64,000 nt of DNA from Ailurus styani (GCA_002007465.1 LNAC01000032.1:7122519-7186518); one strand, 5' to 3'. Positions 9,023 to 20,784 are shown, numbered from the stretch's first letter. Notes: generated by a model not told the origin, from the letters alone. A program made the numbers and translations.

Positions 9023-10959
9023 AGATATCCTCTATTGATTTGCATAAAGACATGGAGCTAGAAAACCAACTCATCCCAGTTTGCCTAGGACAATTCTGGC
9101 TCTAGCACAGAAAGACTTTGTCTAGGACTCCTCAATCCCCAGCAACCTAGGGTGGTTGGTCAGGCTACATGAAGCCAACAAAACTGGTTTGAGTGAAGTC
9201 AGACTGGCTAATGGGCATCCCATTGAGACAGCTGCAATTACTTGTTTTTATGAAGGAGGTTCCTATTTCCTGAATCAAGATTCCATATCTAGCTGTCAAA
9301 GCTATTCATAAGTAATGGTCTGATGCCTGTATATGTATCTTTAATATATCTAATAATCTCTCTATGTATATATCTTTAATAAGATTATTATGTCCTTGCC
9401 TATGTATTTCTCCTGACAAACTTTTATAGAAATCTGGAAGAACTCATTGTAATAGTAATATCCATTATAATAGATCTCTCTTCATCATATTGGCAGCAAG
9501 ACTTCCATAGAAAACATCAACAGGACTTGTTAAAGTGCAAATTCAAGCAAATGCTATTTATCTATTGAATATTTCACTGTTTCAGCAATTTTTAAAAACT
9601 TTCAATTCAGTACACTTTGAAAGTACAGTCATTTCACGTATGTAAATTGTTTTAACAGCACTTGCATAGTCCTTCCAGCCAAACTTTTCTGAATGTGTGA
9701 AAGTTGTGTGTGTGTGTGCCCGTGCCCACACATTTGCAGGCAGATGCCATTAGATCTGTGGAAGCAGGGGAGCCTTGAAGAAAGTTTGGAGTGACACAGG
9801 AGCAGCTAATCCTGGTGGTCCTGAGGTTGTCATGCAGTGAGACCTACAGATCCTGAGTTGAAAGGGAAAGTCAGATGGTCAAGTCCTACTGACCTCACTG
9901 GGGTCTTTTCCAACTGCCAAAGTTGCCTAAGATCCTCCTATTTGCTTCTGTAGTACCTGAGCCATTACATTTAGCTCACTGCATTGAATTGTATGGTATA
10001 TATACTATATGTATCATATGTATCCTTGAATCCATACTTATTATTTTTAATATAAAAATGCAAAACTTTCAAATGTAATGTCATAAAATAAAAAAGTACA
10101 GAATGTAAAACAAAATCCAAGTTGATAAATCTAACCAGTTGAACTTGCTCTGTGTAACAATCTGAGTGTGGACAGAAAACAGATGGTACCTTAACAGAGT
10201 CATGAAGGAGAATTTAATGAAGGAATTATGGACAGGGGTGGGGCAAATTTAAGGGAAACCAATAAGCGATGGCAAAGCATCCCAGGGATAACAAGAACAA
10301 GGAGCCTTTACCTCTCCTAGGCTTTTAAAGACAAGGAGAGAGAATGGTTGCTCAGAACCAAGATAGAGCTTGTTGCTGTAAGAGAAGAGTTTTAGAAAAG
10401 TTTAAAGAGTTAAAAGAGTTTAAGAGAAATTTAAGAAAAGAGTTGGGCACTTCACTGAGGAACTGGCCATGGACAGCTCACTCCATGGCAGGGAGTGAAT
10501 ATATTACCCAACACATCTCCAGTGTTTCCCAATAAGATGACTTAAGTAGAAGCCAGAGGCACAAAGCAGGATGGAGGGAAGTGGAGAGGGAGTGGATCTG
10601 GAGGAACAAAAGCAGATAACCAGAACATAATGCAAATCAAAAGTCACTGTTATAAAAAAGAATTTAACGGTCAGTTTATAGTGGTGCACGCAGACTCTCA
10701 CAGTAAATTCATCCTGACAGGGATAAAGAGTGGGTTGTGAGGCATAGAATGGTACAATGCCTGGAAATATCATTATACAAGCGTGACCTTAAATACTCAG
10801 CAATCCAGTTCCTTTTACAAGCCTGTTAGACAGAGATTATAAATAGAGAAGGGAATCTCTCTATTCTTACAATAGACTAGAGCAACCAAAAGCCTCCTAA
10901 GTACCAGATTACATTGGTCCATGGAAAAATAATTTTTGGTGATTTGAACCTAAATTATT
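9023..10959. other. long unassigned stretch
   Basis: A short (GT)n lies at about 9705-9719 and an AT-rich patch near 9990-10050. The 10,190-10,640 part has the feel of an ancient repeat ('ggatggagggaagtggagag'), but I cannot assign a family. Frames around 10,344-10,773 show no domain or splice structure. Confidence 0.35.
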
Positions 10960-11560
10960 TCTAAAGCATTTCATCCACCTGATCAGATCAAGTCACTTCT
11001 CAGTTCAAAATCTTCCAATGGGGTGCCTGGGTGGCTCAGTGGGTTAAAGCCTCTTCCTTCAGCTCCGGTCACGATCTCAGGGTCCTGGGATTGAGTCCCA
11101 CATCAGGCTCCCTGCTCGGCGGGGAGTCTGCTCCCTCCTCTCTCTCTGCCTGCCTCTCAGCCTACTTGTGATCTCTCTCCCTCTCTCTGTCAAATAAATA
11201 AATAAAATCTTTAAAAACAAAAACAAAAACAAAATCTTCCAATGGCTTCCTCAATCACTCAGCACAAATACCAAAATCTTTACAATGATCTGAAAAGATC
11301 CTTCATAATCTGGTTGTTTGCTGGTTCTCTGATTTCATCTCCTACTGCTCCACTAGTTACTCTCACTGTCCCAGAAAAGATGCCATTGCTGCTTCTTGAA
11401 CACACCAAGCATACTCCCCACCCTACCCTCAGGACCTTACGTATATGCCATCTTCCATGCTTGAAACACTTGGCAATACACCACATGGCACACTGCCTCA
11501 CTTCCTGCAGGTCTCTGCTCAGATGTCACTTTGTTAAATAGCAACACCAGCCCTTCAGCC
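10960..11560 (+). repeat. L2 3' region, interrupted by a SINE
   Basis: 'cagttcaaaatcttccaatg' precedes the SINE. After it come 'ccttcataatctggttgttt', 'tctcctactgctccactagt', 'cttgaacacaccaag' and 'gtctctgctcagatgtcact', in L2 3' order. The SINE at 11,021-11,229 interrupts it with a 15-16 bp TSD. The apparent 99-codon frame at 11,242-11,541 is L2 and not a gene. Confidence 0.8.
11021..11229 (+). repeat. CAN-SINE, young subtype, inserted in L2
   Basis: It has the complete head 'ggggtgcctgggtggctcag', the middle 'gatctcagggtcctgggatt', a CT-rich linker and an AAATAAATAAATAAAATC tail followed by (CAAAA)n. The TSD caaaatcttccaatg(g) lies at 11,006-11,020 and 11,230-11,245. Confidence 0.97.
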
Positions 11561-12473
11561 TCTGAAATAGAGGTACAGTCATATCAAAGTTAGGAATTAT
11601 GGAAAAATTAAAAGTTAGGAAATAAAGTTAGGAATAATTGGCTGTCAATTCGAGTCACTTTTTTCTTTTCAAAGTGTCATCTGGCTATATTCAAGTAGCA
11701 AATCTTATATTTCGGAATTTATTTTAATGTCATTTGGTTGTCATTGTACTTAAGAAATTGTTTCGTTGAATATGTAATCTAGATTAGGAGTTACTTTCTT
11801 TTCACACATTAAAGATTTCATCGTAGTCTAATTTTCATTGATGCTTTTTCAAGTCTTAATTTTCATTGATGCTTATAGAAAAGTCAGCCTGGATCAGCCC
11901 AACTGCTGCTTTTCTGATTTTTTTCTTTTCTTTTCCGTTTTTCTGATTTCCTTGTGATGAATGCAGATGTAGTCTACCTTAAATGCCCTACTTGGATTTT
12001 ATTTTTTCTTAATAGGGTTTTTTGGGTCTTGGAATTTATTATCCTTGTACAATTCTGGAAAAATCCTGATTATGTTTTCCAATATTGACTATTATTAATA
12101 ATAATATTATAAATACCATTATAAAGTTATTACTGTAATTTTTGTCTCAATATCCCTTAACATCTCTTTGTCTCTTTCTAGTACTGCATTCTGAATAATT
12201 TCTTTACAGTTATCTTCCAGTTTACTAATTCTCTTTTCAGATTTATCTTTCAATTCACCAATTCTCTCTTTAACTACATCTTATTTGCTATTTAGTATAG
12301 CAACTAGGTTTAAAATAACAAACTGTCTACATTTCTTGAAATTGTATCTTTAGAAATTTTTTGAAGGTTAGATTGAAATTGAATACTCCAAGGAATATAT
12401 ACGTTTCTTTTTGCCTATACTTTGGGTATATTATTAGCTTGGTAATACTTTTTAAAAAGTGTTTTATATTTTT
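11561..12473. other. AT-rich sequence, possibly antisense L1-type
   Basis: Segments such as 'cttccagtttactaattctc' near 12,215 recall antisense L1 ORF1-region sequence, but the match is from memory and weak. 'aattttcattgatgctt' occurs twice near 11,830 and 11,857. No gene seen. Confidence 0.3.
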
Positions 12474-12691
12474 AAAAGATTTTATTTTATTTATTTGAGA
12501 GAGAGAGAAAGAGAGATAATGCATTCATGAGAGAGTGTGCACGATTGGGGAGAAAGGCAGAGGGAGTTGGAGAAGCAGACTCCCCACTGAGTAGGGAGCC
12601 TGACAATGACTTGGGGATTGAGCCCAAGACCCTGGGATCAGACCTGAGCTGAAGACAGATGCTTAACCTATTGAGTCTCTCAGGCACTCCT
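12474..12691 (-). repeat. CAN-SINE, antisense, old
   Basis: Tail, GA linker, 'caagaccctgggatcagacc' and the decayed head 'ttgagtctctcaggcactcc'. The head carries several substitutions and no TSD is evident, which marks it as older than its neighbour at 12,731. Confidence 0.87.
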
Positions 12692-12730
12692 AGTTTGGGA
12701 ACACTTCAAATTAAATTCCCTACTCAAGTG

Positions 12731-12931
12731 TGTGTTTTTTTTTTTTTTAAGATTTATTTATTTGACAGAGAGAGACACAGCAAGAGAGGGAACACAAGCA
12801 GGGGCAGTGGGAGAGGGAGAAGCAGGCTCCCCACTGAGTAGGGAGCCCAATGCGGGGCTCGATCCCAGGACCCTGAGATCATGATCTGTGTCGAAGGCAG
12901 AGGCTTAAACCACTGAGCCACCCAGGTGCCC
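12731..12931 (-). repeat. CAN-SINE, antisense
   Basis: Poly(T), 'taagatttatttatttgaca', 'gctcgatcccaggaccctga' and 'cactgagccacccaggtgcc'. A perfect 13-bp TSD, ccctactcaagtg, lies at 12,718-12,730 and 12,932-12,944. Confidence 0.96.
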
Positions 12932-12944
12932 CCCTACTCAAGTG

Positions 12945-14340
12945 GTTTTGACTGCCACATATAAAGTGAGTGGTTATGAATTCCCAGGAGAGAATTTTTT
13001 TTTCTTTTTACACTGTGACAAGGCCTAGACAGGCAATTTCTCAGCTGTTCATTCCTGCTTTCAGCTTTGAGAATATGAATTTCTGACTTTCATGCAACTT
13101 CAGCAATGCATTAATTTTTAAAACATGCTATGTGGCATTTCAATCAGTTATTTCTATTAGTTATTTCATTTTAGTTACTTCAGTCAAGAAGTGCATACTG
13201 TGAGAAACACATGGAGCTATTATATATTTTTAAATGATAGTTTTTTCCCTCTAGTAATAACATCTGTCATAGATTGAACTGTTAATCTCTTAAATCTTAG
13301 TTATATCTTCTTGAGTGATTTTACTACTTTTTAAAAAAGGTTTCATCCGACTCTGCCAACAGTTCTATTTCAGGGAAACACCTGTTTGAAGTGTTTATCT
13401 TGGTTTTCCTCTATGGCTTGTTGGTACTACTAGGGCAAGTAGTTATTTTCCATTTCCTGTTCAGACCTCAGACTTAGTATACACTGACCTATAAGTAAGG
13501 GTCAAGTAGTTAGGGTCTTTTGTGCAGTGGCAAATTTGCAAGGGGGAAAGTTTCTGCTTTTGTGGGCTGGTGGTGAAGCAACCAGCAATTATTAACATCC
13601 AGCTGAGGCTTTAGAAGAAAGTTTTTCTTCTTCCAGATCTCCCCGGGGTAAAAGGGAAGACTCTTTCCCAGCATCAGAGGCCAGGAGCAAATCATCTCAT
13701 GGGTACAAATCTCCTCCTTATTATCTGTCTGGATTAGGTCAGCTCCACAACAAACAAACAGATAAGCAAATACATAAATAAGCTTGTGTAGCTCTCTCCT
13801 GAAGGTGTTAATATGTTTCCCAGGACTAGCTTTCAGTGGGACCATGAAATTCAGACCTTTGCTTTATGCATGCCCTAAACAAAGGAGATTGAGGGTATAT
13901 CTTTCCTTTAGAAGACCATGGAATATATGACCTCAAGTGCCCCATACAGGTGCCCCTGCTTACCTGCTCCAATGTTTTTCTTGTTTGGGGAAGTATTTGA
14001 GGGGGTTGGGAGGGGGCTTCAGGGATCTGGGCTCAGTTGCCCATCTTCCTACAATGCCCTTGAAATCGTATGTCCACTCTTACTGACAAAGAAATTCTCA
14101 ACTGAAAGTCATTACCTAAGAGTGCCAGAGAGGCTATTTGCTAAGGGAAAATTGGAGTGCTATAATGAAAAGATGGAAAAAGAGATGTTGGGAGGGTACA
14201 AATATCTGATATTCCCTATACTGTAGCACCTATAAACCTGGCACATAGTAGATATACATAGACTACAGTTTTCTAAAAACGTAATTTAGTGAAATGCCAG
14301 GAATAGAATTCCATCCTGATTGTATATTGTAAATTGTTAA
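12945..14340. other. unassigned stretch containing a G-quadruplex motif
   Basis: No gene or named repeat. A plus-strand four-run G motif lies at 14,001-14,024 (runs of 5, 3, 5 and 3 G). Frames at 13,510-13,845 (minus) and 13,918-14,226 (plus) are open by chance length and lack domains. Confidence 0.35.
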
Positions 14341-14640
14341 TGTGGTTCTCAAATGAGAATGTTTATCTTGGTTAGGATGTTTTTTCACTGCAAGGTAGAG
14401 AATCCTGACTCAAAATGATTTAACAATTATGGAATATTATTAGATTGTGTAGTTGAAATCCTTAGATAAAGAGGACTTCAGTCAGATCCAATGCAATCGG
14501 AATTTTGGCTCCCTTCCCTTCAGAGGCATTTTTTTCTGTTTTCCTGTCTCCGTGTTAGCAGTTTTCTCCTGCTGGCTTACTTCTTGGTCAAAAGATGGCT
14601 TCCACCTATACCATGGAAAACATACATTCTTTTTTTCACA
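14341..14640. repeat. possible ancient mammalian repeat, family not resolved
   Basis: 'gaatcctgactcaaaatgat' followed by 'gttttctcctgctggcttac' and 'caaaagatggcttccacc' resembles a widespread old mammalian repeat with 'actcaaaatggcttaa' and 'aaagatggccacc' segments. I cannot give the family name. Confidence 0.35.
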
Positions 14641-14650
14641 CTGAGACATT

Positions 14651-14653
14651 GAG

Positions 14654-14707
<54 letters not shown>

Positions 14708-14718
14708 AGAGAGGGAGA
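14651..14718. repeat. (GA)n microsatellite
   Basis: About 25 GA units with a few interruptions, immediately before a SINE target site. Confidence 0.95.
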
Positions 14719-14735
14719 GTTCTTATGGTTTTTAA

Positions 14736-14931
14736 ATTTTTTTTTAAAGATGTTATTCATTTATTTGACAGAGATAGAGCGAGAGGGGGGAAACCAGTAG
14801 GGGGAGTGGGGGAGGGAGAAACAGGCTTTCCCGCAGAGCAGGGAGCCGGATTCGGGGATCGATCCCAGGATCCCAGGATCATGACCTGAGCCGCAGGCAG
14901 ATGCTTAAAGACTGAGCCACCCAGGTGGCCC
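14736..14931 (-). repeat. CAN-SINE, antisense
   Basis: Poly(T), 'aaagatgttattcatttatt', 'ggggatcgatcccaggatcc' and 'gactgagccacccaggtggc'. The TSD ttcttatg(g)ttttt lies at 14,720 and 14,933. Confidence 0.92.
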
Positions 14932-15960
14932 ATTCTTATGTTTTTTTTAAGATCAAAGAGAACTTTCCCCAAAATTTGCAGTGGCCTTTTCTTTGATTCT
15001 CACCGGACAGAACTGAGTCATACACAAGTTCTTTTTGAATGGCTTTATTGAGTTACAGTTGACATACAATTATCCACACGTATTTGAAGTATACAATTTG
15101 ATAAGTTTTTATATGTGTATACACCATGAAATCATCACTACAATCAAGATAATCAAGATATATATCACCCCTGAAAGTTTCTTCATGGCTTTCTGTACTC
15201 CCTCATTTTCACACACCCCCATCCCTAACTGATCTGCTTCTGTCACTATAGATTAGTTGCTATTTCCTAGTGTTATATATAAATGGAATCATTCGGTGTA
15301 TACTCTTTTTTACTGGGCTTCTTTCATTCAGCATGATCATCTTGAAATTTGTCTATGTTGTTCTGTGTATCAACAGTTCATTCCTTTCTTGGGTAGGATT
15401 TGATTACATAGATATACCACAACTTGTTGATTCATTCCTTTGTTGATAAACATTTGGGTTGTTTACAGTTTGGGCCTATATGAATAAAGTTGCTAAAATA
15501 TTTGTATATAAATGTTTGTGTAGACATATACTTTCTTTTCTCATGGGTAAATGCCCAGGAGTGAAATGGCTGGCACATATGGTCAGCATATGTATAACTT
15601 TTCAAGAAACAGCAATCTGTTCTCCCAAGAAAGATTCTACTTCACAATCCCACCAGCAGCTTATGCGAATTCTAGATCTATCATACCATTGACACAGTTG
15701 GTATGGATGGTCTTTTTAATTTAATCACTCTAACTTGTATGTATGGTAGTATCTCACTGTGATTTACTTAGCATTACCCTAATGTCTAATGATGACAAGC
15801 ATCTTTCATGTGCTTATTTGCCATTTGATGGAATGTATGTTCAAATATTTTGTCCATTTTCAGTGGGTTGTTTGTTTTCTTATTATTGAATTTGAGAGTT
15901 TTATATTCTGAATAGAACTCTTTTATCAAATACATAATTTCCAAATAGTTTCTTCCAGTC

Positions 15961-16166
15961 TTTTTTTTTTTAAGATTTTTATTTTATTTATTTGACACAC
16001 AGAGAGAGATCAGATTACAAGTACGCAGAGAGGAAGGCAGAGAGAGAGGAGGAAGCAGGCTCCCCGCCGAGCAGGGAGCCCGATGCAGGCCTCGATCCCA
16101 GGACCCTGAGATCATGACCTGAGCCGAAGGCAGAGGCTTTAACCGACTGAGCCACCCAGGCGCCCC
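15961..16166 (-). repeat. CAN-SINE, antisense, young subtype, no TSD
   Basis: It is complete from poly(T) to 'gagccacccaggcgcccc' with little divergence. Despite this, no TSD is visible: the left flank ends 'tttcttccagtc' and the right begins 'ttgttgaactttctt'. On an L1 consensus recalled from memory these flanks are about 1 kb apart. Confidence 0.95.
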
Positions 16167-16606
16167 TTGTTGAACTTTCTTAAAAGCTACAGGAGTTCTT
16201 TTGTTGGGCCCTTGTGATTTTCTATGTAAAAAATCTTATCTGCAAATAAAGAAAGTTTTATTTCTTCCTTTTGGGAGTGTATGCCTTTTATTTGTTTTCT
16301 AGCTTTACTGCAATAGCTAGAACTTACAGCATTTCGTTGAATAAAAGTGGTGAGAGTGGGATTTTTGCTCCTCATCTGAGAAAGAAAGCATTCAGTCTGC
16401 AACCATAAAGTATGACAGTAGTTGTAGGCTTTTATGGATGCTGTTTATGAAGTGGAGGAAGTTCTCCATTCCACTTTTCTTATTTTTTCATTTTTATCAT
16501 GAATGGGTCTTGAATTTTGCCAGGAGTTTTTGTTGCATCATTTGATAAGATCAAGTGATTTTTTTTCTTTAGGTTTTTATATGGTAGATTATGTTCATTG
16601 ATTTTT

Positions 16607-16805
16607 TTTTTAAAGATTTTATTTATTTATTTGACACAGAGAGAGAGATTACAAGTAGGCAGAGAGGCAGGTAGAGAGACAAGGAGAGGAGGAAGCAGGC
16701 TCCCCACTGAGCAGAGAGCCCGATGCGGGCCTCAATCCCAGGACGCTGAGATCATGACCTGAGCCGAAAGCAGAGGCTTTAACCCACTGAGCCACCCAGG
16801 CGCCC
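16607..16805 (-). repeat. CAN-SINE, antisense, young subtype, inside L1
   Basis: Complete copy with the body 'cctcaatcccaggacgctga'. A perfect 15-bp TSD, tgttcattgattttt, lies at 16,592-16,606 and 16,806-16,820, and the L1 reads continuously across it. Confidence 0.97.
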
Positions 16806-17370
16806 TGTTCATTGATTTTTAAATATTAAAGCAGACTTAGATCCCAGAAATAAATCCCATTTTGTAATGGTATATAATTCTTTTTAGGTATTGCTGAATT
16901 TACTTGTTAAAAATTTCACATCTATATTCATTAAAGATATTCATCTATAGTTTTCTTTTTTGTACTGTTTTTGTCTAGTTTTGATATCAGGGTAATACTA
17001 ACTTCATAAAATAGATTAAGAAGACTTCTTTACCATTTGCTGGAAAAATTGGGTAGAATTGATGTTAATTCTTCTTTCAATTTTTGGTAGAATTCTCTGG
17101 AGAAATCCTCTGAGCTTGGATATTTCTTGTCTTGAAGTTTTAAAATTATGAATTCAATTTTGTTAATTTTTGCAGGGCCATTTAAACTATTTTATACTGG
17201 GTGAGTTGTGTAATCTACATTTTTTCAGGAATTGATCTATTTCACCTAAATTGTCAAATTTATGCACGTAGGGTTGTTTCCTTATTACCTTCTGATGTCT
17301 TCAGGGTTTATAATGATATCCCTATTTTATTCTTGATATGTCTCTTTGACCCCTTTGGATTATAGTCTAG

Positions 17371-18109
17371 TCATAGGAGAAATTAAAGGCTTTAGCCAGT
17401 TAAGATCCCTTCTATCCCTAAAGACCTACCACACTGTATGGAACTGTGATTCAGAACAACACATGCTTATCCTCATTTTAAGTGGAATATTTATTTCCAG
17501 CCTCCCTCTTATAAAGCACTGATGACATACTTAAGATCGGAATTCAAACTCTTACAACAATACAGTGGAAGTTGTTTAGAGTTCAGATTTTTAAAAACTA
17601 GTAACAAAGAAGTGGTAAAGAGTTAAAGAGCTGCTCTTCTAAAATCCGTTATTTTACAAAATAATCTATTTTACAGTTTCATAGAGAGCACTCAGTCATT
17701 CATTCCCAATAACTCTAAATTTGGGTTTTAACTGAAAGGATGTGGATAGTAAACTGTACTCCCTCAAACAGTTCACATCTTTTTATCAACAGGCTTAAAT
17801 CCTGCTGAAGGAAGGAAGTTGAATACAGGAAATAACTCATTTAATGACGTGATGCATTGAAAAAAATACTATCTCTACCATCAGCACCAGCATCACAGAC
17901 TTAGATCAAACCTATCTCTACGCAGCCATTAATGACGGATCAGAAATTTTGCGTACTATCAATTGCTTTCTCATTTTCTCCCATATTACTAGTGAGATTC
18001 GTTGGCAATTTGTGTGGGCCTTCTCTAAAAATGTTTGATATAATAAAATTTACATGCAAGAAAAAGTTTAGTTGTAGTGGCAGCAGTGGTGGTTGTGTTC
18101 TTTTAAGAT
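17371..18109. other. unassigned sequence
   Basis: About 740 bases with no gene or repeat I can identify. Confidence 0.3.
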
Positions 18110-18312
18110 TCTCTGTGGGGGCTCCACCCCTCCTGAAGCGTCTGCCTTCAGCTCAGGTCATGACCCCAGGGTCTTGGGATCCAGCCCCGAATTGACTCCC
18201 TGCTCAGTGGGAAGCCTGCTTCTCCCTCTCCCACTCCTTCTACTTGTGTTCTGTCTCTCGCTGTCTCTCTCGCCACATCAAGTAAATAAATAAATAAAAT
18301 CTTTATTAAAGA
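18110..18312 (+). repeat. CAN-SINE, older, damaged 5' head
   Basis: 'gcgtctgccttcagctcagg', 'tgaccccagggtcttgggat' and the AAATAAATAAATAAAATC tail are clear. The 'gggtggctcag' head is replaced by 'gggggctccacccc'. Confidence 0.85.
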
Positions 18313-18349
18313 AATGACTATAGGACACTTTGCTAGATGGCACATCACC

Positions 18350-18605
18350 ATGGAAGCAAGAGTATGGAGCTTGGAGTCAAAGCCATCTGATGATGGCTGA
18401 TTATGAACCTTTGTATTACAACTTATTAGCCCTATGATTTGGGCAAGTTACTCAAACTCATTGAACTTTAATTTCTTGATGAAAAGTGAAATTAGTAGCA
18501 ATTACCTTTTAGGGTCATGAGAATTAGAAAAAGTTTCCATAAAGAGCCTACCACAGTGCCCTCCTGATAATAAACATCCAGCAAGTGGTGGCTATTATCA
18601 TTGTT
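18350..18605 (+). repeat. MIR, near full length
   Basis: 'gagcttggagtcaaagcc', 'gatttgggcaagttactcaa', 'ttgaactttaatttcttgat' and 'taataaacatccagcaagtg' follow the MIR consensus from 5' to 3'. Confidence 0.72.
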
Positions 18606-18673
18606 CTACAAGAAGAAAAAGAAATAAAATACATTAGTTTTTCCGTATTACTTTAAATCCTAAACTGGAGTTT

Positions 18674-18860
18674 GTTTGTTTGTTTGTTTTAAGATTTTAT
18701 TTATTTATTTGACAGAGAGAGACAGCGAGATGGAACATAACGAGCAAGGGGAGTGGGAGAGGGGGAAGCAGGCTTCCCGGGGTTTGGATCCCAAGACTCT
18801 GGGATCATGACCTGAGCCAAAGGCAGATGCTTAATGACTGAGCCACCCAGGACCTCCCAT
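18674..18860 (-). repeat. CAN-SINE, antisense, internally shortened
   Basis: A (GTTT)n-modified poly(T) tail, 'aagattttatttatttattt', GA linker and 'ctgagccacccaggacctcc'. About 15 bases between the linker and 'ggatcccaagactctgggat' are missing. The TSD (a/g)aactggagttt lies at 18,662 and 18,861. Confidence 0.92.
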
Positions 18861-18874
18861 GAACTGGAGTTTTA

Positions 18875-19765
18875 AATTTAAATGACATCTGGGTAGGAGG
18901 TTCTGTTACAGTAACTCTCTGAATTTTTCACAAAAATACTTATGAAGACACAGTAAAAAATTAAAACTCATATCAATAAAAACTAAGGCTGACAGCTTTT
19001 TTTTAAGGTTATTTAAAGGGTAATCACATTTAATGGCCATGCCCACAATTTATGGCCAGGGTGGGTGGTTTTGTTTTGTTTGTTCTTTATTCTTTTTCTC
19101 CCTGAAATTGAATTAACTTATTTCCTTGAAAGTAGGTAGAGAAAACTATTATCTGCTTTACTTTCAAAAGGAAAGAAAAAAAAAAAGCTCTGTGGCAATG
19201 GATAAAAAGTGGGGATGACTGTCTCTCTATAACCCCGGAATTATTTTTGAAGCACCAAGAGGAGGATTCCTACTCTGATTCTAATCTCCTTGTTTCATTG
19301 GTACCCATCTTCATAGATCCATTTTGAAACTGCAATCTTTATGTAACCATTTAGAAATAAGACAGAGTATATGGAGTTTTGGTGATCGTGTTAGGACTAG
19401 TGAGAACAAGAGTGGCTCATTGTGTACAAAGAATTATAATCCGGAAAGAAAATAAACTTATTTGGGGTAAACATTGGGAGAGCATTGGTTGTGATTTTGT
19501 ATATTCTGTGGGATGAGAGGATCAAAGAAATTGGCAGTCTGGGTCTCAGAAGACCCCCAACTCAGGCCTATAACATAAGAAGATTAAACCAGTACATTTT
19601 CATAGCAAATTGCCTCCCAGAAATAGCCTAAAAAGAGAATTTTATTAACTCTAAAGACTGAGGTATGATTATGGGTAAGTAAGACTCTGACTGTTGGCAC
19701 TCATAAGGCCTGGATAAAAATCTTCCTTCCTCAATGGAATTAAAGAGGGAAAAGAAAAAAAATTA
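18875..19765. other. unassigned sequence
   Basis: AT-rich, about 900 bases, no gene, RNA or named repeat. Confidence 0.3.
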
Positions 19766-19775
19766 ACGTGTGCTT

Positions 19776-19974
19776 TAAAAAAAATATTTATTTATTTATT
19801 TGAGAGAGAGAGATGGAGAGACAGAGCACAAGTGGGGGGAGGGGCAAAGAGAAAGGGAGAAGCAGACTCCCCACTGAGCAGGGAGCCTGACACAGGGTTC
19901 TATCCCAGGACCCTAGGATCATGGCCTGAGCTGAAGGCAGACGTTTAACTTACTGAGCCACCCACATGCTCCTT
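19776..19974 (-). repeat. CAN-SINE, antisense, old
   Basis: 'atttatttatttatttgaga', 'tctatcccaggaccctagga' and the decayed head 'gagccacccacatgctcc'. A short TSD (gtgtgct) lies at 19,769 and 19,978. Confidence 0.9.
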
Positions 19975-19984
19975 GATGTGTGCT

Positions 19985-20438
19985 CTTAAAAGAAAAATGA
20001 ATACAAGAAGAAGCCATTTTTTTCCCTCCTGAAATTTCAGAAGGATTGCATATTTTGAGATGATCTACTACTAGAACCAGGAGAATGTTTTAGAAAAATT
20101 TTGGTAAAATCATTAAAATGCCAGAAAAGATAGTCTTTATGAAGTTGCAACATAAAACTGAAGAAGAGAATACAAATTAGTCTAAAGAGATAGCAGTGTG
20201 AAATGTGCGGGAAAAAGGTAATAAAAAGTCAGCTGCCTGAGATGAGGAAATTGTCAAGAAAATGAGAAATCCAGTAGAATTAAAATCAAGAAGGTAGTCA
20301 ATAAAACCAAACTTGCTTTAATAGGAGATTTAATCAATGATATGGCAGAACGGCTTGAAAAAATTTTTCTAGAATGTAAAGGTAAGAAAAAAATATATAG
20401 AAGAAAAGATGGTAGAGAGCAATGATCCATACTAAAAG
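19985..20438. other. unassigned sequence
   Basis: A-rich; no gene or repeat identified. Confidence 0.3.
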
Positions 20439-20451
20439 TTACAGGTTTTCA

Positions 20452-20784
20452 GGATGTGAGGGCCATCTGGCTGCAACATCTGTCACCTCACTGATCACCA
20501 AGTTTGATTTGGCTGATCTGGTTGGCTAGGCAGGTGTCCCTGTCCTCCCTTACTGCTCCATATGTGCATCCTTCTGGAAGCTGCACGCTCAGTCTAACAC
20601 TAAGACCTTCCGTGATAGAGGAGGACTGTTTTCTGATCAAGGGTATAGCTGTATCCCCCCCTTCCCCCGGAGAACCTCAAAATAAGCTTTCTAGGTCCAT
20701 CTGTAGGAGAATGTGAGATAGTCAAGATTCCAAGACCCCAGAAATAGCCAAATGAGGTCCTGTGTGTCACAGTCTGCCTTTCTC
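20452..20784 (+). pseudogene. 7SK RNA retropseudogene, full length
   Basis: It aligns end to end with 7SK small nuclear RNA (about 331 nt): 'ggatgtgaggg' at the start, 'ggctgatctgg' near 20,512, 'gatagaggaggact' near 20,611, 'atctgtaggagaatgtgaga' near 20,699 and 'gtctgcctttctct' at the end. 7SK normally scaffolds HEXIM and P-TEFb to restrain transcription elongation. The GATC at 7SK position 13-16 reads CATC here, although the GATCs near 42 and 64 remain. The terminal T-run is lost, and substitutions and small indels are spread throughout. An A-rich tail follows, and a 14-bp TSD, tta(c/t)aggttttcag, lies at 20,439-20,452 and 20,811-20,824, as in L1-mediated retroposition. No upstream Pol III promoter elements are evident, so it is almost certainly inactive. 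Confidence 0.93.

Larger units (their letters stand above)
15030..17370 (-). mobile_element. L1 remnant, antisense (3' UTR to reverse-transcriptase region)
   Basis: The plus strand begins 'ggctttattgagttacagtt' and 'tacaatttgataagttttta', the reverse complement of a mammalian L1M-type 3' end. It then runs through ORF2 in reverse ('accacaacttgttgattcat', 'gaatgggtcttgaattttgc', 'gatatcagggtaatactaac', 'tggtagaattctctggag'). Stops and indels are frequent, so it is dead. Two SINEs interrupt it. At the first, roughly 1 kb of expected L1 sequence is missing. Confidence 0.85.

Noticed and set aside
11242..11541. 99-codon plus-strand frame
   Set aside because: It lies wholly inside the L2 3' region and starts in a SINE TSD.
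20452..20784. Functional 7SK gene
   Set aside because: Diverged throughout, terminal T-run lost, first GATC changed, A-tail and TSD present, no upstream Pol III promoter elements seen.
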